This document shows positions 11,796 through 23,275 of a stretch of 64,000 nt of DNA, piece after piece; the stretch's first letter is position 1; every line of letters begins with the position of its first letter. Origin of the DNA: Cricetomys ansorgei (taxonomy: Eukaryota; Chordata; Mammalia; Rodentia; Nesomyidae); NCBI GenBank assembly GCA_026225945.1, contig JAMJFZ010000107.1:45808501-45872500 (forward strand). Direction: 5' to 3'. A program made the position numbers and the translations under genes. The notes below the pieces were generated by a model. The model was not told the origin of the DNA and ran no database searches. It worked only from the letters and a program-made list of their open reading frames with translations.

Positions 11796-11830
11796 TGTTA
11801 AAAAGACAATTAATTAACTAATGCAAAGGT

Positions 11831-11958
11831 GATCCAGCTGTGGTGGTACGCACCTCTAATACCATCACTTAGGAGGCAGAGATTGCTCAGTCTGCTCTAC
11901 ATAGGGAGTTCTAGGCCAGCCAGGGCTACACATAAGACTCTGTATCAAAAAATTTTTA
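11831..11958 (+). mobile_element. B1 SINE, plus strand
   Basis: CCAGCTGTGGTGGTACGCAC starts the element, with ACTTAGGAGGCAGAG, TAGGCCAGCCAGGGCTACAC and a GACTCTGTATCAAAAAA end. It is nearly full length with moderate divergence. A-box- and B-box-like segments are still visible. Confidence 0.9.
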
Positions 11959-14179
11959 AGCACCTAAGATTTTCATCTTCATTCATGAAAGTTATGAAAA
12001 TTTGTTTCCATGAAACAAATAAAGAATGATATTTTTGATTAAAATTAAATTATTTTTGTAGAAACTATGGGGCCTTGTTCTTTAACATATAAGACACCAA
12101 TTTGCATAGAATTCAAGCAGCTACGAGCTGAAATAACTCGTGTCATTTATGGGTGATGCTATTAAGGGCGCTTTATAACAAAATAATAGCCTAGTGTGGT
12201 TTCTATGTACATGGTCACGTTATTTTTAAGTTTTAGTTTAAGCTTGATTCTACCTAATATGTTTTATCAGAACAATGTAATTTATCTAAGAAACTTTATA
12301 TGTAGTTATCTGCAACCCAAGAAGGCATATCTATAGTCCATGGCAGTACTGACACTGCATAACATAAGACCGACATGTTCTCTTCATTTTGTGCCAATAG
12401 CAATGCACAGGCTAGACACAAGGAGATTAGAAGCAATGAGTGCTTTTCCTTTTGTTCAATTCCATTGATCACATAAGCTGTCTGAGTCCATATAACAGGC
12501 CTTCGAAAATAGTGTGGTTTTATTAGTGTGAACCTTCCAGAATCAATAACTTTTCTAATGAATATAAAAGCCTAGTTTGCCTTGCAGTCCAAAATCTTGC
12601 AATTGGATTGCTTGTTGTAATCAAGCACTGGCATTAGCATTCTGTTGTGATAAAGTAAGTGTTTAGTAATTTAGTCCTCAACTGCTTCTGGCATTGTAAC
12701 TCTTCGTTGGCACATAAAGCAGAAATTTCTCCTGTAGTAAAAAGTTACTTCATTGACTATTTTTTTAGACTGGTTTCACCTGTGATGAGCAGACAGGTAG
12801 CCTTGCCAGCTTATCTATTGAAATATTACTGGGTAAAAGTTAGCTACCTCCTGTTAAATCCAGAGCAATGATTTCTAAAATTATACCTATTTCTGAAATG
12901 AAAATAATCATTACTTTTTATAATAAGCATGGCTAATTTCAATTTTGTAACATATATTTAATTTTTATTATAAAAATCTAAATGCTTGCTTTGTTCCTTG
13001 GAGTTGGTAAATGGATATGTTGGATGCATGTCTAGCAAATAGCTATCTATTTGGGAGGCAGAGGTGAACAACTGCATGGATATAATAAAAATCTGATACC
13101 TGTTGTACTAGTATACTAGACTTCTAATTTTGCTGACTTGATACTAATTGCACTTTTAATTATATATATATATGTGTATATATATATGTATATATATATG
13201 TATATATGTTGTAAAATATCTAGGCATAATGAGTTTTTTACTTAATAGCAATTATTTTCCTTCTATGAAGTATTTCAAAAATTAAAAATCTGACATATTA
13301 GATTAAGAAATGCAATCATATGAATAGTTATCTGAATTCAATTGGTTAAATACATGGTCAATTACCATGTTGTCTAACATGCCACCCACCTTAGGACTTA
13401 CTATAACATCTGTCTTTTTTTCTTAGCTTATGATTGTGTGACTGGACAATTTGGGCTAGATTCATATGATCGACTACTACACTAAGCATCTATGAAAACC
13501 ATGGTAAGGCATCTGGTCATCTAAGACATCTGGCTTCTAGGTTATCTGATGATTAATCAGCAATTGGCTGGATTGTTGGGGACATATATTTTCCTCTCTC
13601 TGCAGGTTTGGCTGGGCTTTTTTGCTTAGCGGTCATAGGTCTCCATGAATAGTAATAAACAGGCTTTTGTGAGCATGTCTATTTGCATTTCTGCATGTAT
13701 CAAATCTATAAATGTAACATTTTCTCAAAGTAATTCAATATCAAATTCTGGTGTCTGCAGTAGAGGACCACCAAAATGAATGTAGATGGATCAGTGTGGG
13801 CATAGTGGATCCATTCCTACTCTCAAGAGTTCACTGCAGTTCTTGCAGCCCTGTCCTTTCAATACCCCATCACGTCTATCAATAGATGGATCCATTTCTC
13901 ATTTCTTCAGAATTGAACTGCACTTCTAAAGTAGACATCTTTAAAAAAATAAAACATCTTAGTGACTTTTCCATAAGATAAAAGTCTCATGTAAACCAAC
14001 ATATCAGTGTTTTAATGTTCAGTTCCAATTTGAACTTTAATCCCCCAGTAAGGCTTTATCCATGAAACAGTGTTTTATAAATAAGTATATCTAATCTGTT
14101 TGGAACTGAAATTTGGTTCAATAATTTGTTACTACTGATCATACATATCTGACTTGAACCAACTGCATGGGGATACAAT
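11959..14179. other. Unassigned AT-rich sequence with one TA microsatellite
   Basis: Apart from the TATA/TATG simple repeat at 13160-13209, I find no gene or confident repeat. A piece at 13540-13660 (CAATTGGCTGGATTGTTGGG, GGTTTGGCTGGGCTTTTTTG) could be an old DNA-transposon fragment, but this is a weak impression. A 70-codon frame at 12659-12871 has no recognisable product. Confidence 0.4.
13160..13209. repeat. (TA)n/(TATG) simple repeat
   Basis: Alternating TA broken at regular intervals by TG, about 50 bp long. Such alternating purine-pyrimidine DNA is prone to unpairing. Confidence 0.95.
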
Positions 14180-14350
14180 CTAAAACTAAATGGCCTGTGA
14201 TATACTCCCTGCTCTTTTACTAACCAATGTGATTTGGGGCAAGTCTTTCACATCCTCTGTACCTCAACCTCCTCATTAAAAAAGAAAAAGACCATATTCT
14301 CCAATTTAGAATATTATAAAAGTTGAATAAGTCATAATGCATAAAGTATG
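14180..14350 (+). mobile_element. MIR SINE, plus strand
   Basis: TTTGGGGCAAGTCTTTCACA and CTCTGTACCTCAACCTCCTC, followed by an ATTAAAAAAGAAAAAGA run, match the MIR core (TTGGGCAAGTCACTTAACCTCT...CCTCAGTTTCCTCATC). A-rich insertion and point changes make it old. Confidence 0.65.
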
Positions 14351-15501
14351 TATCCTTGTCCACAAAAGAAGGTAAAAACTTGTAAAATAAATTATTTTCA
14401 AACCAACCACACATATTATTAATATTATGGGTCACTTTATTTGGTGGAGACCAAAAATGTAACATTACATGAATAAATGAAAACTGCCTTTATATAGTAG
14501 AAAATAAGGCTCTCAGGATAGAAAGCAGACTTTCTATATAAGACTAAAGTTATAGTCTTGAGGAATGGCAATCTCTAAAAAATTAAGAGGAAAGTATATG
14601 AGGAAACATAGAAAAGAAATAACCATTAGACAAAAAAGTATGCCATTATGCCACATTGATCTAGATAAAATAAAAATTTAAGAAATAAATGAATCAGTAA
14701 TATTGAAAGAATATGAAAGTCAACCATATAACTATGAAATTGTCTATAGACTGGCAATTAAAGACTCTGATGATTTTATGAAGCAATTTCATATATTGTT
14801 GGATACAAAAGCCAGATGAGGGTTGCATAATAAATAGACAGAATAGGTTGGTAGCAGCACAACACAAGACAGATACAGCAGGGAGCAATGTGTTAGGCAT
14901 AGTCTTCTTTTCACTGTCTTTTGGGCAAATGCTACTAATCAGCAGGTATTTAATATCCCGAGTACAGACATATACTGGCTTTTAATATATATTCCTGAAA
15001 ATAAGGATGGATGATGCAAATTTAAACAGGCATCTATGAGAGACAAGCAAAGGGCGGAGGTGGAGAAAGCTCTACATATGAAAGCTTGAGGGAGTGATGC
15101 TTGGGAGACTGGATCAAAGAGAGAATTCTTGAGGCAGCAGATGGGCTTTGAGGTGGAGAGCAGAGCAGAGAGGCTGTGGAAAGTGACCTTGGCTGGCTGT
15201 GAGGGTACCAATTATGTGTCTCTGTCTACACAGGGGGTGTCATATTGAGACTGATTGCTAACCTCTGAAGTCCACCTCATGGTATGCATGTATCCACACA
15301 TCCGAGAGTATACGGGCTTTCTGGCCAATGACTGAACAAAGAAAGGGCAGTGAAGCAACCTGTTCCTGGGAGACATGGTCTCTGATGGCTGGGATTGGCT
15401 CAAGGTCTCCACAGTGGCCTCAGTGAACCTTCTTTGGAGGGAAAACAGTCTAAGATCTTTTGACCCTAACTTTTACCAGTTTAATTTTATGAAGATTTCT
15501 T
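14351..15501. other. Unassigned sequence with short ORFs
   Basis: Contains minus-strand frames of 68, 90 and 66 codons (14694-14900, 14939-15211, 15212-15412). The products are not recognised, and 14939-15412 is somewhat GC-richer than its surroundings. No splice or initiation context supports coding. It may be unique intergenic DNA or a decayed LTR. Confidence 0.4.
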
Positions 15502-15556
15502 CCTTTCTCCCTTCCTCCCTCCCTCCTTCCTTCCTTCCTTTCTTTCTTCTTTCCTC
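15502..15556. repeat. (CCTT)n pyrimidine-rich tract
   Basis: About 55 bp of C/T-only sequence built from CCCT, CCTT and CTTT units. It is homopurine on the other strand and probably a decayed tetranucleotide microsatellite. Confidence 0.9.
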
Positions 15557-16609
15557 ACTGTAGATATCTTTTGAATATAAATTAGCTTCAGATATTTACA
15601 TACAGATTTAAAAATTTAACTTATTATAGGGAAAAAATAACAGATGCATTTAATAGCTTAGAAAACACTTAAACAGGTGGACCTCAAATGAACATATTGC
15701 TTTTCTTTATTATAGTTTTCTATTTTTCTATTTTTTGCTACAAGTCCCTCGAGATCTTTCAACACTTAAAAAATGAGCATTTGGTCTATTATGATTCTTA
15801 ATATAAACATTTTTTTAAAAAGTGTTAAATATACAAAAACAAGAAAACAGATGTTACAAATTCTAAACAAATTCTGTCCACACATTGTACCATCTAACAA
15901 GGAAAGTTGGTTTTTGTTCAAATAGAATATATAAATGCATTTGACACTTTTTAGTGTGCGGTTCTGACTTAAACTTTATCAATAAGTACTAGTGTTTTAC
16001 TCTGTCTTAATTCTCTCTTCTGAAATTTCTTCACTTCCATGTCATCTTGAAGCATCCATTGCTATCAAGAAGGGGGAAATGGTGAAATTTAACCATGGAT
16101 TGTGAAATACATGGCTAGAACCTAAAAAGTCAAGGACTCTAAATTAGAGTCCTGCTCTTCCTCTTTCTTTATGACATAGATTTCCATATTTCAAAACTCA
16201 AATATTTTTACTTTTACCATTTACAATAGCGTCAGCTATATTTATAACCTGCAGTGTGGAAGGCTGCTATTTTTCACATTCCCTTTCTACAGTGGCCTGT
16301 ATTATAATGGCTGCTCTCGTAGAAATCTAAACAAAGACGGTCTTTAAGATGATGAAGAAAAAGCTAGAGATAAGATGATGCTTTGAAGTTGTGCTGTACA
16401 TCATGGTCAAGATTAACAAAAGGAAGTTTGTTTGGTGGATGTGTTGCTATATGCTTTAAAAGAAAGAATTGAAATTTCAAGTATTTTTGATCATTATAAA
16501 GAGGTGTGTGTGTGTGTGATTTTTGTGTTGGGTTTCTATTGTCTTTCTTTTTTCAGATGTTATGGAATTGCTATGAAAAGTTTTCCCAGTGAAAAAGAAA
16601 ATAATCAGC
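15557..16609. other. No feature recognised
   Basis: AT-rich. A short GT run lies at 16503-16520 and an 80-codon frame at 16432-16674 without recognisable product. No repeat family is clear. Confidence 0.4.
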
Positions 16610-16790
16610 TATTTTATGAGCTAAATTGTATAAACCTCACAAAAGTGAGTGGGACAGGAATTTCAAGATTATAACATCCCGATTTTACACATGAAGAAAC
16701 TAATGCTCAGTGAAGTGTTAGATTTTTTTCCAAGTTGCAATCAGCAGAAGCAAGACTCTGTTCTCTAATTTAAATGTTCTTACTCAGTGA
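16610..16790 (+). mobile_element. MIR SINE, plus strand
   Basis: CCCGATTTTACACATGAAGA, AACTAATGCTCAGTGAAGTG and CCAAGTTGCAATCAGCAGAA, then GCAAGACTCTGTTCTCTAA, correspond to the MIR core onward (CCATTTTACAGATGAGGAAACTGAGGCTCAG and following). Position and order fit well and divergence is high. Confidence 0.75.
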
Positions 16791-17764
16791 AGGTCAATTT
16801 CTTGTGAGGAAAACAATCAAATGTGAAAATCAAAACAGAAACTATAGTTTCTCTGGTGAGTCAAAGTGTCCTTCCTTCCTGACAGAATAAAGGGGAATGT
16901 GGGAAGCATCAGGCCCACGAGCTTAGGCAGGTTGATGGAGCTAGTTAAGAGCAGTGGAAATCCAGATGTCATCAGAGAAGTCAGGACTGGAGAATGGTGC
17001 AGGGAGAAAGAGGAATGACACAGGAAAGATATGTGAGTGCCTCTGGAAGCTGACAAAAGCAGAGATTCTTTGGGAGAGAGATGCATCTTATGGAGCTTTT
17101 TAATGTGCTTTCTCTATAAAGCCCCAAGTCTGTGTCTTCTTGCTGCTCAACTCCATTTCTTCCTTTCTGTGTTCTTACACTGTGCTGCAGGAATGCATAC
17201 CTGTCAAACATGTTTTCCGGACTTTTTTTTTTTGTGGCCAAATTCTTGTAACTCTCACATTGAAAGGCACTGGGCAAGAAGTTGGAAGCTGAACAGAAAA
17301 CTGGTATTTTTAGACACACAAAAATGTTTTCTTTCTTTTCTTTTCTTTTTCGTCATCACGTAACAAATGGGTGCAAGTCTGAAGTTCTGCTTCTGCGGCA
17401 TTCTACAACTAGGATGGCTGTAGATGCTGCAGTAGTAAGCATATGTCCTGGGCCCCGACTCCTGCAGTGTCAGAGTCGGCTCCTGCTTTCTGTATCATTA
17501 GTGAGAGTGTACACCCCTAGCTGCTGCCTAAGGATCAGGGGCAGTGCTGACTGCAGCAGTGGCTTCAGGATGCCGTCTAGAGTCTCAGCATGACTATTAT
17601 GTGGAATTAGGATTGTGGCTTCCGTGGCTGCTCCACTCACTGCTCCTAAGACATGGCCAGGGCATCCTCCAGCCACTTATAACAGTTTTGTAGTTCCTCA
17701 TCTGTTTTTTGTTCCATCTTTTCTTATCTTTGATAATTTCTTGTTTGTTTACTGTTTTTATAAG
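16791..17764. other. Unassigned; GC-richer island at 17380-17700
   Basis: Short frames overlap on both strands (16817-17676) but none resembles a known protein. The 17380-17700 part is GC-richer, with a few CpGs. The minus frame (17470-17676, 68 codons) and a second minus frame near 17640-17720 look more protein-like than the neighbourhood. A decayed processed pseudogene is possible but unproved. Confidence 0.35.
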
Positions 17765-17905
17765 TTTTTGAAACAGTGTCTCACTCTTTAGTCCTAGCCT
17801 GCCCTGAACTCATTATGTGGAACCGACAAGCCTCTAGGTCCCAGCGTTCTTTCCGCCTCTGCCTCTACAGTGCTGGGATTATAAGCATGAGCTATCACAC
17901 CTTTC
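17765..17905 (-). mobile_element. B1 SINE, minus strand
   Basis: Plus-strand text TTTTTGAAACAGTGTCTCAC, CCTGCCCTGAACTCATTATG, GCCTCTGCCTCTACAGTGCT and GGGATTATAAGCATGAGCTA is the reverse complement of a near-full-length B1. About 140 bp, moderately diverged. Confidence 0.88.
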
Positions 17906-18734
17906 ACTTTTGTTAGTTTTATAACTTATTTTCAAATTCAAGTAGCTTGAAAGACAGAATTCTTTTTGGTTTCCTAATAGGTCATGCTCTTAAACAACAA
18001 CAACAGCAACAAATTCCCCCAAAAACATACAGCAGAGTTTTATTTGATCTATGAAAACTATTTCTATTTCTATAAAAGTGATTTCATCCAAAGTCTAGCA
18101 TATTAGGAGTCTCGGGATCAGCCTATATTTCTACCGTATCAGTTTTCTGCGAGCATACGAGCACTGAATATCAACACTGCTGTTAGGATTAAATCACTAT
18201 GCATGTTTATGCCAGACCTCATTATGTAGCTTTCGCGGTAAAGGCTCCTTCCAGGTAGAAATTGTACATGGACTTATGGCATGGAGCCACCTAGGCAGTG
18301 CTTTCAAGGCATGAAAAGTTATCTATCTGTAGTAAAATGGCTATTAAATTTAATAAGTGTGTGTTGTATATAGAAACATAACCTATTACTGTGTTCAATT
18401 ATATACATAACATTTATATATTCATTTCAATATTGTGATGGATGGTTATTAGAGCATAACAAGAAGCAAATAATCCTGTGACATTGCAAGCACTGGGGCA
18501 ATGGGTGGTCGTATCTTTATAAAATATTATGACGATAAGAGGAAAGATAATAACTTTGGTCAGTGAAGAGAAAGACTGTATTCCTGGTTGGGTCTTGTAA
18601 ATTCCAGTTAAAGCGAACTCTGTGGACAAGGGTTTAAAGGTGATAAAGACAAGATACCAGGTAGACAAAGGTCAGAAGCCTCATTCTTTTAGATGGTGCT
18701 TCTTATGGTTTACCAAATCACAAAGCATCTCTGG
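17906..18734. other. No feature recognised
   Basis: A CAA-rich patch near 17995 lies in otherwise plain AT-rich sequence. An 84-codon minus frame (18414-18668) has no known product. Confidence 0.4.
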
Positions 18735-19083
18735 CAGGTTCATGTGTTTGTGTATTTGATCCCCACATGGAAGTTCTTCTGTTAGAGTTTGGTACCTTTA
18801 GGAGGTACAGACTAAAGGAAACAAGCTATTGGGGTGTAGGCCTTGAGGATTGTAGCCCAACACTACATCTGGCCCCAGTCTCTCTCTGCTTCTTGTTTGG
18901 CCAAAAAGTGAAGGGCAATGAGTCTGAGTCTGCTGCATGATCTTGCCACTTGGAGTTGTCTAGTGCCATGCCTGTTCCATTGTGTTGCACTGTATCCCTT
19001 CAAACTATGAGCCCAAACGAATCCTGATTCCTTTAAGTTGCTTCTTACTGTGTATTTGGTTGCAGTGATGAGAAAAATACCAA
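18735..19083 (+). mobile_element. MaLR LTR (ORR1/MT-like), plus strand
   Basis: Landmarks in order: TCATGTGTTTGTGTATTTGA, TCCCCACATGG, GGTACCTTTAGGAGGTACAG, GGGGTGTAGGCCTTGAGGAT, TCTCTCTCTGCTTCTTG, CTATGAGCCCAAACGAATCC, TTAAGTTGCTTCTTACTG and GTTGCAGTGATGAGAAAAAT. This is the MaLR LTR order (polyadenylation-side GAGCCAAATAAACC-like block near the 3' end). It is a solo LTR with no internal region and is diverged. The 113-codon frame 18863-19204 (minus) is antisense to it. Confidence 0.72.
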
Positions 19084-19199
19084 ATGTGGAGTTGATATAT
19101 TTTGAAATGACCTCTAAAATCCCCATTGTCAATGGCATACTGCATTGTATAACACTAAATATTTCAAGATTGCCTTTGTTAAGATAATAGAATCTTAAA

Positions 19200-19300
19200 G
19201 ACATTTATTTATCTGTGTACTTATTTATGGAAGTTAGAAGAGAACTTGTGAGGTTCAGTTCTTTCCTTCCATTACATGGGTCCTGGAGATCCATCTCATC
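19200..19300 (-). mobile_element. B3-like SINE fragment (minus)
   Basis: ACATTTATTTATCTGTGTAC, GAAGAGAACTTGTGAGGTTC and TTCTTTCCTTCCATTACATG, then GGTCCTGGAGATCCA, match the reverse complement of the 3' part of a B3-type SINE. Truncated. Confidence 0.6.
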
Positions 19301-20929
19301 TGCACCAAAATAATAAGATACTATATGGAGGAAATCACGCTGTACTCATTACCATACACCTAAATAAGTTTTCTCATAAAGCAGTGACTTGATAGATACA
19401 AGAGACAGAACTATTATGTATTAAATAGTAAACTGAAAGGAGAAAAAAGATGAAGAAAAATTGAACATACAGTCTCCAAGCTGGGTTTTTATTCAGTATT
19501 CACAGAGTTGCTAAACAGTATAATGCAGTTGTTTTGAGGGGAAAGCTGGGAGTGAATAGACATTTAATGGTTTTCTAACCCAAGGTTATAGAGTGATTCT
19601 TTCTCCTGGAGAAATTCAAGGAAATGAGGACACAGTATTCACAGACTACGGAGAATTGAACACGAGTTCCAGAGGACCATATGCAAAACATTTTCTGAAG
19701 GCATAAAAGTAGATTGCTGAAGTCACAAAACAGAATAGAGGTTTTCTCATAAGCTCCAGGGACCCTGAGATGCTGCCGCACACTTAAACACTGAAAATTG
19801 ATTTGTGGATATATATATGTCCTTATAAAATCAACATTTGCAACAATATGTGTGTATATCTCCACCTATTGTGATTTTTTTTTCATAGCCTAGAATTATG
19901 AGTGTTCATAAACTGTATGAGTATGTGTGCATATGTCTATACTGGGAAAGAATGTTCAATAAAGAATATTGCCTATGTAATTTCTAGGCAGGGCAGTAGC
20001 TATGTAGGATATGAGTGTAAGGAATTTCACTGAAATTATAAGTACCCTGGAATTGAACACACTGCATATCCCTTGTTATACAATGAAACCCTGTTTGGTT
20101 TAGAGTTATCTACTTGTGCTTACAGATGGTAAAGTAAAGAACACATAAGGGCTTATGAAGGAATCAGGAAATGGCACTGAGGACAGTGGGAAAGATGAAG
20201 GAAGACTTGTTAAAGGAACTTAAATAGACAGAAACAGTAGAGCTATTCAGAAGCTCTCCTAATTTAATCTTTGACACTCAGGAGTCTGTGTATGTGTACA
20301 TGCACACACAATAAAGTATGATAAAGACTTTATAAAATATTTTTAGTGTTGATAATGATGATTATGAATAGGAAAAACCATGATTATAGTAACTACTCAA
20401 AGATTATGTTGTACAAAAATATTATTCTTATTTCTTTCATGAATTTAAATGTAAGAAACCCAGTGTAATTCCTAGTTTACATTTTTTATTGATGCAATGA
20501 TTGAAGAACAATTAGTCCAAATATCAAATCTTAAAATCCTTGACAGTCATATTTTAAATCTCCCAGGAAGAAAATTTCATCCCAAATTGTACTCCATTCA
20601 TAAGAGAAATGGACCAATTCACTTTCAAATGTCAATGAAGATAACATCCTCATAATTTATGTTTTATATTATTGTAGTTAGTGTCTTACCACCCAAAACA
20701 AACAGTCTTAGGTAACAATAAAGATGAGTGAACATTTTGACCTGTACTGTTGATCTGAGATCATAAGAACAAAATTAAAAAGAAAGGAAAAGCATGGAAT
20801 CCACTTTGTGTTGCCCATCAACTCCTGGCCATGGGACTTTCCCTGAAGTGTGGTTGATATACCTAATGCTGCTGCATTGGACAAAAGTGATTTTCTGTTT
20901 CCCAACTGGTATCAATTACAAATAGCTTC
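19301..20929. other. No feature recognised
   Basis: AT-rich sequence with 65-96-codon frames (19575-19865, 20708-20905, both minus) that have no recognisable product. No confident repeat is seen. Confidence 0.4.
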
Positions 20930-21940
20930 TTGTTAAGGGTGAAACTTTTTGTCTACTTCCTTCACCCTCTTAGTGCTGTAATTCTGTCTGCTTTGAACTG
21001 GTACAGGTCTTGTGCATGCTATCAACTTCTGTGAGATTGTTTATATGTCTATCAGTCATGTTGTATGTGGAGGCTGCTGTTTCCTTGGAGTCTTCCATGA
21101 CCTCTGGCTCTTAAAATCTTTCTGCTTCTCTTATGCAAAGATCTTTGAACCCTGAGCAAAGATGTTTGATAAAGACATTCCATTTAGGGATGAATATTCC
21201 AAGTCTCTCTTTCTCTGCACACCACCTAGTGAGTCTTTGTGTTATGCACGATCTTCTTGCAGTAGCAAGAAGTATCTCTGATGAAGGTGAAGCCATGCAT
21301 TGATATATGGGTATAGCAATATGTTAAGAGGAGCTATTTTATTACTATGTTATTTTAGCATAGTCTTCTTAGAGTCCTTGACTTATCTAGTCTCAGGCCC
21401 TTTGACACTTTAGCAGTGTCAGGAATGTTTCCATCCCATGCAATGGGCCATAAATACATGAAATGTTTTATGGAAAATGAAAACTGGTTGGTTACTCCCA
21501 TAATATTTGTGCTACAATTGCATCAGTAGATCTTACAGGCAAGTCACTGTTGAGTGTTTATGGATCAGTGATATTGATAATTACTTTTCTCCTCCAGTAG
21601 CATGTTAAAAAAAAAAACAACAAAAAAACAAACTTCCAACATCATGAATTCAAGTCAGCAGTGGGGAAGCTTCAAATTGGGCACAAGCTTGATGTTTTCA
21701 TGTTCCATGACATAAGTAAGTGGTAACTTCAACAACAGGACCATATTATCAGTTTCTAGAGAATAACCAAGAGTCTTGACAAGAGCATGTGATGTGTGTG
21801 TGGGTCTGTGCAACATTTTTGTCCAACAGCTTAATAGATGTAACCTATTTCTGACACTAGAGATTCTTTGGGTAGCATGAGATATCTACCAACTTTCAGC
21901 ATTATCTCCCCCATTTTATGATAAGCCCAATTTAAATTTC
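20930..21940 (-). mobile_element. Rodent L1 3' UTR, minus strand
   Basis: Antisense L1 3' UTR blocks in order: TGACCTCTGGCTCTTAAAAT, TTTAGGGATGAATATTCC, CACACCACCTAGTGAGTCTT, GTATCTCTGATGAAGGTGAA, ATATGGGTATAGCAATATG, ACTGGTTGGTTACTCCCATA, AATTGGGCACAAGCTTGATG and ACTTCAACAACAGGACC. About 1 kb, diverged, with an A-rich interruption at 21607-21630. The 3' terminus is not evident. Confidence 0.78.
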
Positions 21941-21941
21941 A

Positions 21942-21944
<3 letters not shown>

Positions 21945-21982
<38 letters not shown>
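21945..21982. repeat. (AT)n microsatellite
   Basis: A perfect AT dinucleotide run of about 18-19 units, between two L1 fragments of opposite strand. Confidence 0.98.
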
Positions 21983-21984
<2 letters not shown>

Positions 21985-22019
21985 ATTCCACGGTATTTTT
22001 GGTCTTATTGTTTGTTTCT

Positions 22020-22160
22020 TAGAGTTTTGTTTGCTTTTTGTTAGAGAGAGATAGAAAGATCATAAAATTGTATAGGGAAGGAGGTAGGGAGAATCTGGGA
22101 TTAGTTGGGGGAGGAAAAGGGATATAATTAAAAGTATGAAATAATTTTAATAATTTCTAT
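22020..22160 (+). mobile_element. L1 3' terminus, plus strand
   Basis: GTTAGAGAGAGATAGAAAGA, ATCTGGGATTAGTTGGGGGA and AGTATGAAATAATTTTAATA give the last ~130 bp of a rodent L1 3' UTR, with the expected polypurine-rich block and A/T-rich end. Confidence 0.75.
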
Positions 22161-22164
22161 TGGT

Positions 22165-23275
22165 TTTTAGATTATATTTGCATTTCTACATTCCTCTTTC
22201 TCCCTCTAAACCTTCCCATATACTGCTCTTGCTGTTTTTTCTAATTCATGGTATCTTTTTCATCAGTCTTATACCCGTGTGTGTGTGTATAACAATCTCA
22301 GCCTATATAATGTTGCATGTGTGTTTTCAAGGATGGCTATTTAATATTGGATAAACAACTGGTGTGTTCTTCCTTGGGTAAGAGTACTTTTCTTCCTCTC
22401 AGAATTCCTTAGTTGCCTGTGGTTTTGTTTGGAATTGAGAAATCATGGTGTTTCCCTGGTCCACTTTGGCATGTGATTGGTGTAGTCCATGTTCAGTTTA
22501 TATTTGGACAGTTATGTTTGTGAGACTTGATGGGTGTATGTTCTGACATTACTAGAGACACAGTCTCACAGAAAAATTCCCTGATCCTCTGTTTCTTACA
22601 ATATTTCTTCCCCTCTCTTCCAAAATATTATCTGAGCTTTAAATGCAGGAAGTATTTTGTAGGTGTATCTGTTGGGACTGAACTTCATAACATGTTGCTA
22701 AGAGAAGTTTCCCTGATGCTGGGTGAAGACTACACTTATCTGTGAGTATAAGGATAATTATTTAGAGTATAGGTGGAGGTTATGCTGTTTAGTAAAGTAG
22801 TGATTGTAGGTTCTTCCATAACATTCATGACTTCACTAGCCCCAGGTAGTTGTCTAGGTTTCCAATACTAGACATGATTTCCCCTGGTTGATCTGTTCTT
22901 TAGTCCTACTGGAGAGCTGTTGGTTACTGCCAAGGTATATGTGCCACTAGTTCACCCTCGTGTTTAAAAATTATCATGTCATGCTGGCCATTGTGGTTTA
23001 TAGGCATCTTAGCTGGGTAGGACTGTTGATTGCTTCCCTTCTCTGGAATCTTGCATGGTGCCTTCCTGTAAACTGAAAGCTTCTCTTAAGGAGGAGGCAT
23101 TCAGGTCCGTGCCAGATTAGGGTCATTTGGACCCTATGTCTTAAGTTCATGGTGTCTTCAGCAATAGGAACCTTCTACTTCTAGAAGGTTCTGTAACCAT
23201 CTGTAATATTTTATAGAGCTTTTTTGATAACCCTTATCATCAACTCAAAAGAGGGCTTCTTATGATTGGTGAACC
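22165..23275 (-). mobile_element. Rodent L1 3' UTR, minus strand
   Basis: Starts with the T/C-rich reverse complement of an L1 tail (22165-22240) and a GTGTGTGTGT patch at 22277. Then come TCCTTAGTTGCCTGTGGTTT, GAGACACAGTCTCACAG, TCTGTTGGGACTGAACTTCA, AGAAGTTTCCCTGATGCTGG, ACACTTATCTGTGAGTATAA, GAGCTGTTGGTTACTGCCAA, TAGCTGGGTAGGACTGTTGA and GGTGTCTTCAGCAATAGGAA. It is a nearly complete 1.1-kb 3' UTR in antisense. A 10-bp perfect hairpin lies at 23168-23191. Confidence 0.88.

Noticed and set aside
16981..17363. Frames of 112 and 108 codons on opposite strands
   Set aside because: They overlap each other, match no family I know and lack start or splice context. They are probably chance.
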